DNA from: an uncultured Alsobacter sp.
GTDB lineage: Bacteria; Pseudomonadota; Alphaproteobacteria; Rhizobiales; Beijerinckiaceae
NCBI RefSeq assembly: GCF_945952055.1
Contig: NZ_CAMFHB010000045.1
Location: 1 to 52,216 of the forward strand
Length of the DNA: 52,216 nucleotides
Reading direction: 5' to 3'
Numbering within the stretch: position 1 is the first letter of the stretch; each line of letters opens with the position of its first letter. This document shows positions 43,601 through 50,527 of this stretch, one piece after another. The translations under genes were made by a program, and so were the position numbers. The notes below the pieces were generated by a model that worked only from the letters and a program-made list of their open reading frames with translations, had not been told where the DNA came from and ran no database searches.

Positions 43601-43819
43601 CCGCTGATGGTGGCCAAGGGCGCGGGTGCCGCGAGCCGGCAGTCGATCGGCACCACCGTGTTCGGCGGCATGCTCGCCGCCACGCTGCTGACCCTCATCT
43701 TCGTGCCCGTCTTCTACGCGACCATCGAGTTCCTGCGCGAGCGCAAGGGCGGCCGCGCGGACGAAGGACATCTCCCCCACGCGCCGGATCGGGGCCCCCT
43801 GCCCCATCCGGCCGAATGA
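40655..43819 (+). CDS. RND multidrug efflux permease (HAE1, AcrB/MexB type)
   Basis: A 1054-residue proton-driven inner-membrane pump that expels drugs and other hydrophobic compounds. It begins MVNFFISRPVFASAIAIIMV, typical of the family, and has two copies of the large periplasmic loop. The proton relay pair is in GLVVDDAIVVVENVER, and the later relay Lys in LIGLSAKNAILIVEFA. GGAAG lies 7 bases before the ATG. The adaptor gene follows in the opposite order to acrAB, and no outer-membrane channel gene is in the operon, so an external TolC-like protein must complete the pump. Confidence 0.96.
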   Translation: MVNFFISRPVFASAIAIIMVLAGGICYFLLPVAQFPDITPPQVVVSARYPGASAQVVADTVTTPLEQAINGVEGMTYMSSSSSNDGSANITVTFNVGYPLATAAVDVQNRVSQASSSLPAIVNQSGVTIKKQNPNFVLIVSLTSPDGSVDPVTLSNYAFLQIVDPLKRLAGVGDVQIFGERRYSMRIWLDPDKLAKLGVTAVDVQNAIAEQNVQVAAGKIGQAPAPAGTPFELQVNAMGRLTDPAQFGEIAIRANATTGAVLRLKDVARIELGALQYASSGYFGKDPTVVLGVFQMPGSNALQLQAAVKAKMDELSTRFPKGIAYAMHYDTTRFVSAAMKDVLVTLGEALVLVVAVVFIFLQSWRTTIIPTIAIPVSLVATLVVMHLLGFSLNMLSLLGMVLAIGLVVDDAIVVVENVERQLEAGLKPLEATRVAMKEVTGPIIATTAVLMAVFIPVAFIPGVAGRLYNQFALTVAISVGISAFNSLTLSPALSAAFLRHRGPPRFPPFRWFNSAFDSMSHGYARAVGGLVRWRWALIVLFLAGTGATAALWQRIPSTFLPVEDQGYFFVVVQLPDGASLERTDAVAAQVRDVLQAQPGIQIVGSISGLNFLTNAAQSNSAVEFAILKPWDERGPELQASNIVNAVRMKLLMIPDALVLAFDPPSIPGLGATGGFEFQVQDLSGRGAAALNEVTQALIAEARKQPEINGRQLFSTFSTSTPQFSYDLDRNKAKMLGLNLPDVFNTLQIYLGSLYVNDFNLFGRTFRVTLQAEQQARASADDLSRLYVRNNGGGMVPLDTLGTLVPTVGPETVPHYNNNTSAKINGAAAPGYSSGQAVAAMERAAKTLPPDYGYEWTGITFEELKAGSIATVVFVLAIVFVFLILAAQYESWSMPFMVLLAVPLALFGALLALQIRGLQIDVYSQIGFVMLIGLSAKNAILIVEFARRRREDGLGIVEAAMEAARLRLRPILMTAFAFILGVVPLMVAKGAGAASRQSIGTTVFGGMLAATLLTLIFVPVFYATIEFLRERKGGRADEGHLPHAPDRGPLPHPAE

Positions 43820-43833
43820 TCCGGAGCCACACC

Positions 43834-44997
43834 ATGCGTTTGTGGAAAACCTCTGTCGCGCTTCTCGTCCTCGTCGGGGCCGGCGTCGTCGTCGCCCCGC
43901 GCGTCGACGACCTGAAGCGCTGGTACGGCGAGATGGCCGGCGCGTCCACGCCGCCCCAGCAGGCCGCGCCGCCCGCCATGCCGCCGATGCCGGTGCCCGT
44001 GGTCGCCGCGGTGCGCAAGTCGCTGCCGGTGCTGCTGGAGTATCCGGCCCGCACCGAGGCCGTGGCCCGCACGGCGCTGCAGTCCAAGGTCTCGGGCTAT
44101 CTGGTCGAGCAGGTGGTGCCGGAAGGCGCCGACGTGAAGGCGGGCGACCTGCTCTACCGCCTCGACCCGCGCGACTACGACCTCGCCATCGAGCAGGCAC
44201 GGGCGCAGCTCGACCGCAACGTGGCATCGCTGGACTATCTCAAGTCCAGCCTCGACCGCGGCACGGACCTCGCCAAGAGCGGCTACCTGTCGAAGGACAC
44301 GTTCGACCAGCGCTCGAGCGCGGTGCGGCAGGCCGAGTCCGCTCTCGCCATCGATCGCACGGCGATCAAGGTGGCGGAGCTGAACCGGTCCTACACCGAG
44401 ATCCGCGCGCCCTTCGCGGGGCGGCTCGGCAAGAACCAGGCCTCGCTCGGCACCCTCGTGGGCGCCGGCTCGACGGTGCTGAACACCCTCGTCCAGATCG
44501 CGCCGGTCTACGTGACCTTCGGCCCCAGCGAGCCCGACCTCGTGCGGGTCCGCAAGGCGATGTCGGAGGGCAAGGTGGAGGCCGAGGTGGTCGTCCCCGG
44601 CGAAGCGTCGCGCAAGGGCGAGCTGTCCTTCCTCGACAACGCGCTGGACGCCAACACCGGCACCATCCTGGCCCGCGCCACCCTTGCGAATGCCGACGGC
44701 GGACTGCTTCCCGGCCAGTACGTGCGCATCCGCCTCCTGCTCGGCCAGGAGCCCGACATGCTGATGGTGCCGCAGGCGGCACTCGGCTCCAGCCAGTTCG
44801 GCAAGTACCTCTACGTCGTCGGCCAGGGCAACAAGGTCGAGATGCGCCCGGTCACGGTCGGCCGCACGGACGGCGAGCTGGTGTCGGTGGTCGCAGGCCT
44901 GAAGGACAGCGACCAGGTCATCACGGGCAACCTGCAGAAGATCGGCCCCGGCGCACCGGTGTCGCCGATGCCGGCCAAGGTGGCGTCAACGCGATAG
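43834..44997 (+). CDS. RND efflux periplasmic adaptor (membrane fusion protein)
   Basis: A 387-residue adaptor linking the pump to an outer-membrane channel. The N-terminal segment LWKTSVALLVLVGAGVVV is an uncleaved anchor (no lipobox Cys), followed by a Pro/Ala linker. The split lipoyl domain is visible as LQSKVSGYLVEQVVPEGADV and SYTEIRAPFAGRLGKNQ around a helical hairpin (residues about 105-170). The beta-barrel and membrane-proximal parts follow (GLLPGQYVRIRLLLG). The ATG at 43834 is preferred for GGAG 7 bases upstream; an ATG at 43816 overlaps the pump stop and would add six residues. Confidence 0.93.
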   Translation: MRLWKTSVALLVLVGAGVVVAPRVDDLKRWYGEMAGASTPPQQAAPPAMPPMPVPVVAAVRKSLPVLLEYPARTEAVARTALQSKVSGYLVEQVVPEGADVKAGDLLYRLDPRDYDLAIEQARAQLDRNVASLDYLKSSLDRGTDLAKSGYLSKDTFDQRSSAVRQAESALAIDRTAIKVAELNRSYTEIRAPFAGRLGKNQASLGTLVGAGSTVLNTLVQIAPVYVTFGPSEPDLVRVRKAMSEGKVEAEVVVPGEASRKGELSFLDNALDANTGTILARATLANADGGLLPGQYVRIRLLLGQEPDMLMVPQAALGSSQFGKYLYVVGQGNKVEMRPVTVGRTDGELVSVVAGLKDSDQVITGNLQKIGPGAPVSPMPAKVASTR

Positions 44998-45026
44998 CCT
45001 TCGTCTGTCCCTTCAGCCTCCCTCTC

Positions 45027-45139
45027 CCTCATCCTGAGCCGGCCGCAAAGCGGCCGAGTCGAAGGACGCAGACTGCCTGCGGCTGCACCCTGGTGCGTCC
45101 TTCGACTCACGGCCCGGCGGGCCGTGGCTCAGGATGAGG
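45027..45139. repeat. Dispersed palindromic repeat, family B (solo copy)
   Basis: Outer arms CCTCATCCTGAGC and GCTCAGGATGAGG enclose side hairpins (CGGCCG-CAAAG-CGGCCG on the left, ACGGCC-CGGC-GGGCCGT on the right). The central arms are GTCGAAGGACGCA and TGCGTCCTTCGAC. The whole can fold as a multi-armed structure. It sits between the convergent adaptor and DUF202 genes and may act as a bidirectional terminator. Confidence 0.85.
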
Positions 45140-45166
45140 GGCTTGGGGGCTGGATGGTTGGGTGGC

Positions 45167-45622
45167 TCACCGCGTCGGCCCCAGCCACACCGCCACGAGC
45201 GCCGACAGCGCGACCAGGGCCAGGAAGCCGTTCACGAACACGAGGATGGGCGTCGGCATGTGCCGCACGTCGGAGGGGGGCGAACTGCGGTCCGGGAAGA
45301 GCTGGCGCCAGATGCCGGCGAGGAAGCAGAACGCGCTGAACAGCACCAGCACGGTCCCGGTCGATCGCACCAGCCACAGGGGGATGACCCCCTCCAACAG
45401 CTTCTGCGCGCCCAGCCCGCTCGCCAAGGCGCCGAGCCCGGTGCGCACCCAAGCGGCATAGGTCCGCTCGGCGGCGAGCACCGTCCTGTCCATTGCGAGC
45501 TGCGTCGTGCGGTCGGCACTCGACATCGTCGAGCGCGCCGCAGCGGCGGCATGGCCGGCCGCGGCCTGCGTGGCCTTGGCCGTCTCCTTGACGGTTCTGG
45601 AGGTGGAGTCGTCCTGCGCCAT
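45167..45622 (-). CDS. DUF202 family membrane protein
   Basis: A 151-residue protein with an Ala/Thr-rich hydrophilic N terminus (about 40 residues), then the family motif DRTVLAAERTYAAWVRTGLG and three membrane segments (near residues 62-80, 85-105 and 125-147). DUF202 proteins sit in the inner membrane and have no established function. The ATG at 45622 is the only sensible start; its ribosome site is poor. Confidence 0.85.
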   Translation of the reverse strand: MAQDDSTSRTVKETAKATQAAAGHAAAAARSTMSSADRTTQLAMDRTVLAAERTYAAWVRTGLGALASGLGAQKLLEGVIPLWLVRSTGTVLVLFSAFCFLAGIWRQLFPDRSSPPSDVRHMPTPILVFVNGFLALVALSALVAVWLGPTR

Positions 45623-45680
45623 GGGCAGTGAACGCGCGGCGCAGGCAAAAGTGGCTGGAGACGCCCCGGGCGTTTGCCGA

Positions 45681-46181
45681 CTAACCCTGGCCCCAGTGCC
45701 GCGCGGCGAGCCATGCCGCCTTGGCGGGAAGGCGCAGGTGCATCGCCTGGGTCACCGTCGCGGGGTCATAGGCCTGTTCGGCATCCAGCATGTTGACGGT
45801 GCCGACGACCTTGCCGCCGATCTCGATGGGCAGGTTGACCACCGAACCGCAGCCCAGCGAGCCGATGAGCTCGTGGTCGGGGAAGACCTTGGCGATGTCG
45901 GCGAGCGTGTTGGCGACGAAGGGTTCCTTGCGCTTGTGCACCTGGTCGAACCAGTCGCCGTACCGGAAGGGCTTGGTTCCGGAGACGGGATAGGCGACCG
46001 GGTCGCTGGTGAAAACGCGGCCGGCGACCTCGCGGACGTTGTCGATCTGCATGACCGTGAACAGCTTCGCCGGGACGGTCGCGCGTCCGAGCGCGCACAG
46101 CGCCGTCCAGACCTCGGGCGGCGTGGTCGCCCTGGCGAGGGCGGCATCGAAGGTATCGAGGGCGGCTTGCGGCAGGGTCAT
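45681..46181 (-). CDS. GAF-domain protein
   Basis: A 166-residue cytoplasmic protein that is essentially one GAF domain: helix AALDTFDAALARATTPPEVW, core strands KLFTVMQIDN and GSVVNLPIEIGGKVVGTVNM. Such domains bind small molecules; no output domain is attached. The ATG at 46181 is used; a TTG at 46211 overlaps the stop of the preceding ATPase gene and would add ten residues. Its position as last gene of the peptide importer operon suggests a role in sensing or handling the imported compound, which is inference. Confidence 0.78.
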   Translation of the reverse strand: MTLPQAALDTFDAALARATTPPEVWTALCALGRATVPAKLFTVMQIDNVREVAGRVFTSDPVAYPVSGTKPFRYGDWFDQVHKRKEPFVANTLADIAKVFPDHELIGSLGCGSVVNLPIEIGGKVVGTVNMLDAEQAYDPATVTQAMHLRLPAKAAWLAARHWGQG

Positions 46182-46207
46182 GGGGATTCTCGTCTCTTGC
46201 GGAGTGG

Positions 46208-46948
46208 TCAACGGGCGTGAGGCTGGCTGAGGCGGCGCAGCTCGCGGGAATAGGGGTCACGGAACGTGTCGTCGCGCAGCTGCTCGACCGTCGCCGTCTC
46301 GACCACGCGGCCCTGCCGCATGACCGCGAGGCGGTCGGCCAGGAAGCTCACCACGGGCAGCGAATGGGTCACGAGCACATAGGTCAGGCCCTGCTCGCGT
46401 CGCAGGCGCTTCAGCAGGTTCAGGATCTCGGCCTGCACGGACACGTCGAGCGCCGAGGTGGGCTCGTCGAGGAGCAGCAGGCGCGGCTCCAGCACCAGGG
46501 CACGGGCGATGGCCACGCGCTGGCGCTGGCCCCCGGAGAGCTGGTGCGGGAAGCGGAACCGGAAGCGCGGGTCGAGGCCCACCGCCTCCAGGGCCTGGAC
46601 GATGCGCCGGTCCGTGTCGCCGATGCCGTGGATGGCGAAGGGCTCGGCGAGGATGGCATCGATGGTCTTGCGCGGATGCAGCGAGCCGTAGGGGTCCTGG
46701 AACACCATCTGGCAGCGCCGCGCGAAGGACGCCTCGATGCGCCGCGTGCGCGGCTCGCCGAAGGCGACGATCTCGCCGGTCCAGTCGCGGGCGAGCCCGG
46801 CCACGGCGCGCAGCACCGTCGACTTGCCCGAGCCGCTCTCACCGACGAGCGCGAAGCTCTCGCCCTCCGCGACGTCGAAGCTCACGTCGTGCGTGACGGT
46901 GGTCTCGCCGTAGGACACCGACAAGCCGCGGATCGACAGCGCGCTCAT
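46208..46948 (-). CDS. Peptide-type ABC transporter ATP-binding protein (DppF/OppF type)
   Basis: A 246-residue ATPase. It shows Walker [14 protein letters not shown], the Q-loop [16 protein letters not shown] typical of the oligopeptide class, signature [14 protein letters not shown], Walker [13 protein letters not shown] and switch His [11 protein letters not shown]. At 246 residues it lacks most of the C-terminal oligopeptide-transporter extension found in full DppF proteins. The start overlaps the stop of the partner ATPase (ATGA). Confidence 0.92.
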   Translation of the reverse strand: MSALSIRGLSVSYGETTVTHDVSFDVAEGESFALVGESGSGKSTVLRAVAGLARDWTGEIVAFGEPRTRRIEASFARRCQMVFQDPYGSLHPRKTIDAILAEPFAIHGIGDTDRRIVQALEAVGLDPRFRFRFPHQLSGGQRQRVAIARALVLEPRLLLLDEPTSALDVSVQAEILNLLKRLRREQGLTYVLVTHSLPVVSFLADRLAVMRQGRVVETATVEQLRDDTFRDPYSRELRRLSQPHAR

Positions 46949-47784
46949 GCGGGCGCCCCCGCGCGGCGGTCCATGACCGGGAGTTCGTCGCGCACCTCGT
47001 CGAGGCGCGGCACCGCGGCGAGCAGGCCGCGCGTGTAGGGATGGGTTGCCTCGGAGAGCCGGCCCGCCGCGCACTCCTCGACGATCTCGCCGCGGTTCAT
47101 GACGAGGATGCGGTCGCAGTAGCCGGCGACGAGGTCGAGGTCGTGGCTGATGAAGATGAGCCCCATGCCGTGGCTGCGCACGAGATCGTCGATGATGTCG
47201 AGCACCTGCGCCTGCACGGAGACGTCGAGGGCGGAGGTCGGCTCGTCGGCGATGAGCACCGCCGGGCGCGGGATCAGCATCATCGCGATCATCACGCGCT
47301 GGCCCATGCCGCCGGACACCTCGTGCGGATAGAGCTTCGCCACCCGCACGGGATCGTCGATGCGCACGGCCTCGAGCATCTCCAGCACGGGGCGGCGCAC
47401 GTCGCGGCGGCCGATCCGCTCGTGCGTCTCGAGCGCCTCGGAGATCTGCTCGCCGACGGTCATCACCGGGTTCAGCGAGTATTTCGGGTCCTGCATCACC
47501 ATGGCGATGCCGGCACCGCGCACGGCGCGCATCGCGCTCTCGTCGAGACTACGCAGGTCCTTGCCCTGGAAGTCCATCCGGTCCGCCGTGACGCGTCCCG
47601 GCGGGCGGATGAGGCGCAGGATGGCGCGCCCGGTCATGGACTTGCCCGAGCCGCTCTCGCCGACGATGCCGAGGCGTTCGCGGCCCAGCCCGAAGGTGAG
47701 GCCCTTCACGACCTCGACGCGCCCGCCCTGCAGCGTGGGGAAGCTGACCCGCAGGTTGCGGATCTCCAGGAGCGTGTCGCTCAT
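46945..47784 (-). CDS. Peptide-type ABC transporter ATP-binding protein (DppD/OppD type)
   Basis: A 279-residue ATPase forming a heterodimer with the next gene's product. Walker A is [13 protein letters not shown], the Q-loop MVMQDPKYSLNPVMTVG, the signature VSGGMGQRVMIAMM (Met in place of the usual Gln) and Walker [13 protein letters not shown]. The C-terminal HPYTRGLLAAVPRLDE is the start of the oligopeptide-family extension. AAGGAGG precedes the ATG, which overlaps the permease stop by one base. Confidence 0.93.
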   Translation of the reverse strand: MSDTLLEIRNLRVSFPTLQGGRVEVVKGLTFGLGRERLGIVGESGSGKSMTGRAILRLIRPPGRVTADRMDFQGKDLRSLDESAMRAVRGAGIAMVMQDPKYSLNPVMTVGEQISEALETHERIGRRDVRRPVLEMLEAVRIDDPVRVAKLYPHEVSGGMGQRVMIAMMLIPRPAVLIADEPTSALDVSVQAQVLDIIDDLVRSHGMGLIFISHDLDLVAGYCDRILVMNRGEIVEECAAGRLSEATHPYTRGLLAAVPRLDEVRDELPVMDRRAGAPA

Positions 47785-48686
47785 CACCCCTCCTTGCGAC
47801 GCGGGTCGAGCGCGTCGCGCAGGCCGTCGCCGAGCAGGCAGAAGCCCAGGCTGACGATGACGATGGCGAAGCCCGGCATGGTGGCGACCCACCACTGGTC
47901 GAGGATGAAGCTGCGTCCGCGCGAGATCATCGCGCCCCATTCGGGCACGGGCGGCTGGGCGCCCAGGCCGATGAAGCCCAGGCCCGCGGCCGTGAGGATG
48001 ATGCCGGCCATGTCGAGCGTGACGCGGATGATCATCGAGGACACGCAGAGCGGCAGGATGTTGGACACGATCACCCGCCACGCGGACGCGCCCTGCAGTT
48101 CCACCGCCGCAACGAATTCCGAGCGGCGCACGACCAGCGCCTCGGCCCGCGCGATGCGGGCGTAGCCGGGCCACGACGTGATGGCGATGGCGATGATCGC
48201 GTTCTCGATGCCCGGACCCAGCGCCGCGACGAAAGCGAGCGCGAGGATGAGCTTGGGCATCGACAGGAAGATGTCGGTGAGCCCCATCAGGGCCCGGTCG
48301 ATCCAGCCGCCGGCATAGGCCGCCACGGCGCCGATCACCATGCCGAGCGGAGCCGCGATGGCCGCCACCAGCAGCACGATGGTGAGCGTGATGCGCGACC
48401 CGTAGACGACGCGCGACCAGATGTCCCGGCCGAGTTCGTCGGTGCCCATCCAGTGCGCGGCCGAAGGTGGCTTCAGCCGCTCCGAGAGCGATTGCGCGAT
48501 GGGATCGTGCGTGGCGATGAGGGGCGCGAAGGCCGCCGTGAGCACCAGCGTCAGAACGATGACGGCGCCGACCACCGCCAGCGGATTGGCCAGGATGGCG
48601 AGCGTCAGCCGGTAAAGGCGGCCGAGCCGCGCCTGCATGCGCGATGTCGGCGTCTCGTCGAGGAGCCAGGCGATCGTCCCGCTCAT
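47784..48686 (-). CDS. Peptide-type ABC transporter permease (DppC/OppC type)
   Basis: A 300-residue inner-membrane permease with the N-terminal segment ANPLAVVGAVIVLTLVLTAA, the class motif HWMGTDELGRDIWSRVVYGS and the EAA loop AVELQGASAWRVIVSNILPL. About six membrane segments are visible. The C terminus LGDGLRDALDPRRKEG is typical. It is coupled at both ends by overlapping start and stop codons. Confidence 0.94.
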   Translation of the reverse strand: MSGTIAWLLDETPTSRMQARLGRLYRLTLAILANPLAVVGAVIVLTLVLTAAFAPLIATHDPIAQSLSERLKPPSAAHWMGTDELGRDIWSRVVYGSRITLTIVLLVAAIAAPLGMVIGAVAAYAGGWIDRALMGLTDIFLSMPKLILALAFVAALGPGIENAIIAIAITSWPGYARIARAEALVVRRSEFVAAVELQGASAWRVIVSNILPLCVSSMIIRVTLDMAGIILTAAGLGFIGLGAQPPVPEWGAMISRGRSFILDQWWVATMPGFAIVIVSLGFCLLGDGLRDALDPRRKEG

Positions 48687-49765
48687 CGCGCCCTCGGGTC
48701 CAGGATGCGATAGAGCACGTCGGAGGCCTTGTTGATGACGATGAAGACCGCGCCGATGACCAGCGTGCCGGCGAGCACGGCGTTCATGTCGGCGTTGAGG
48801 AGCGCCGTCGTGATGTAGTTGCCGAGCCCGGGCCAGGAGAAGATCGTCTCGATCATCACGGAGCCTTCGAGGAGGCCGGCATAGGACAGGCCGATGACGG
48901 TGATCAGCGGGATGCGGATCGGCCGGAAGGCATGCTTCCAGATGACCTTCCACTCCGGCACGCCCTTCACCCGCGCGGTCACGATGAACTCCTGCCCGAG
49001 CTGGTCGAGCATGAGGGAGCGCGTCATGCGGGCGATGTAGGCGAGGCTGAAGAAACCGAGCACGGCGCAGGGCAGCGCGAGGTGCCAGAGCGCGTTGCGG
49101 GCGATCGCCGGTTCGCCGGCGAGCAGCGCGTCGATGAGCAGGATGCCGGTGACGGGATCGACCATGCCGTCATAGGCGATGTCGAGGCGGCCCGGGCCGC
49201 CCACCCAGCGCAGGCGCGCGTAGAAGACCGCGAGGCCGACGAGACCGAGCCAGAAAGCCGGGACGGCGTATCCCATCAGGCCCAGCACGCGGATGACCTG
49301 GTCGATCCACGAGCCCTGGCGGGCGGCGGCCCACACGCCCATCGGGACGCCGAGCAGCACGCCCACGACGATGCCGATCGAGGCCATCTCGAAGGTCGCC
49401 GGGAACACGCGCACGATGTCGTCGACGACGCGATTGCCGGTGGAGAGCGACATGCCGAAATCGCCGCGAAACACCGCGACGCAGTAGCGGTAGAACTGTT
49501 CGTAGAGCGGCCGGTCGAGGCCCATGGCGAGACGGGTCGCCTCGTAGACGTCCTTGGGCGCGCGGTCGCCCACGGCAGCCGCCACCGGGTCGATCGGGAT
49601 GACGCGGCCGATGAAGAAGGTGATGGCCATCAGGCCCAGCACCGTGAGGAAGACGGAGATCCCGACGGCCCCCAGGTTCTGCGCGAGCCGGACGATCCTC
49701 CGCCCCGCCGTGCCCTGCCGGCGCGACACGCCCGGCACCGGGGCGATGGAGGCTTCGACGGACAT
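48683..49765 (-). CDS. Peptide-type ABC transporter permease (DppB/OppB type)
   Basis: A 360-residue permease, first gene of the minus-strand operon. It has a first segment (GISVFLTVLGLMAITFFIG), the class pattern GLDRPLYEQFYRY and GDFGMSLSTG, and the EAA loop TARVKGVPEWKVIWKHAFRP. The region between the third and fourth membrane segments (residues about 185-225) is longer than usual. The ATG at 49765 has GGGAGG 5 bases upstream. An AT-rich gap with two dyads separates it from the divergent regulator gene. Confidence 0.94.
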   Translation of the reverse strand: MSVEASIAPVPGVSRRQGTAGRRIVRLAQNLGAVGISVFLTVLGLMAITFFIGRVIPIDPVAAAVGDRAPKDVYEATRLAMGLDRPLYEQFYRYCVAVFRGDFGMSLSTGNRVVDDIVRVFPATFEMASIGIVVGVLLGVPMGVWAAARQGSWIDQVIRVLGLMGYAVPAFWLGLVGLAVFYARLRWVGGPGRLDIAYDGMVDPVTGILLIDALLAGEPAIARNALWHLALPCAVLGFFSLAYIARMTRSLMLDQLGQEFIVTARVKGVPEWKVIWKHAFRPIRIPLITVIGLSYAGLLEGSVMIETIFSWPGLGNYITTALLNADMNAVLAGTLVIGAVFIVINKASDVLYRILDPRAR

Positions 49766-49808
49766 GCGTGCCTCCCGGGTCGGCATCAAAAAACTGCTTG
49801 GACGGTAC

Positions 49809-49838
49809 AAAAATTTTTGCTTCTATCAAGAAAATTTT
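49809..49838. promoter_or_regulatory. AT-rich double dyad in the divergent promoter gap
   Basis: AAAAATTTTT (49809-49818) and AAAATTTT (49831-49838) stand two helical turns apart in a strongly GC-rich setting. A plus-strand promoter may span the first: TTGGAC (49798), 17 bases, TTCTAT (49821). The pair could be the operator of the XRE-cupin regulator encoded 33 bases further on. Confidence 0.4.
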
Positions 49839-49870
49839 GGTGGCCCGTCTCCGCGCATGAAGCCTCACGC

Positions 49871-50527
49871 ATGACCGCTTCCCACGCCGTTGCGCCGGAC
49901 CGCTCCGGCCACCCCAGGGTCGGTCCCCTCATCCGGGCCCGGCGCCGCCAGGTCGGCATGACCTTGCAGGCGCTCTGCGATGCCGCCGGAATCTCGGTGG
50001 GCTACCTCAGCCAGGTCGAGCGCGACCTCGCGACCCCCTCCCTCGGGACGCTGGCCCAGATCGCCCAGTCGCTCGACGTCGGCATCGATTATTTCATCGC
50101 GACGCCCTCGCTGGAAGACGGAATCACGCGTGACGGCGAACGCGAGCGCTTCCAGGTCGACGGCTCATCCTGCGTCTACGAGCGCATCGCCGCGGACTTC
50201 GCCGGCAACACGCTCTCCTCCTTCGTCATGACCGTGCCGCCGGGCTTCGTCTCGGAGACGGTCTCGCACGAGGGCGAGGAGATCATCTACGTGCTCGAAG
50301 GCTCGCTGACGCAGAGCCTCGACGGGCACCGGTCGGTGCTCAACGCCGGCGACAGCATGCATTTCCGTGGCAACCGTCCGCACGCCTGGGCGAACCACAC
50401 GAAGAAGCCCGTGCGGCTGCTCTGGACCGGAACGCTCGCGATGTTCCGGCCACGCGCCGTGCGCCCGATCCAACCATCGCCGCAAACGGCAAGACCCGCT
50501 AAACCTCGGAGGGAGAAGAAGTCATGA
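49871..50527 (+). CDS. XRE-family regulator with C-terminal cupin
   Basis: A 218-residue regulator. The N-terminal helix-turn-helix is MTLQALCDAAGISVGYLSQV, followed by ERDLATPSLGTLAQIAQSLD. From about residue 105 a cupin domain follows (VSETVSHEGEEIIYVLEG, then LNAGDSMHFRGNRPHAW), expected to bind a small effector. A basic tail (ARPAKPRREKKS) ends the protein and overlaps the next gene (ATGA). It is divergent from the permease operon, so it probably controls the whole importer. Confidence 0.9.
   Translation: MTASHAVAPDRSGHPRVGPLIRARRRQVGMTLQALCDAAGISVGYLSQVERDLATPSLGTLAQIAQSLDVGIDYFIATPSLEDGITRDGERERFQVDGSSCVYERIAADFAGNTLSSFVMTVPPGFVSETVSHEGEEIIYVLEGSLTQSLDGHRSVLNAGDSMHFRGNRPHAWANHTKKPVRLLWTGTLAMFRPRAVRPIQPSPQTARPAKPRREKKS

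Noticed and set aside
40334-44227. A 1297-residue open frame antisense to the RND pump and adaptor genes
   Set aside because: It is a by-product of strong third-position GC bias: the sequence is low in hydrophobic order, rich in His, Arg, Asp and Gly, and lacks any domain, while the sense strand encodes clear efflux proteins.
45661-45673. Short hairpin ACGCCC-C-GGGCGT between the GAF and DUF202 genes as terminator
   Set aside because: The loop would be a single base, which cannot form, and no T-run follows.
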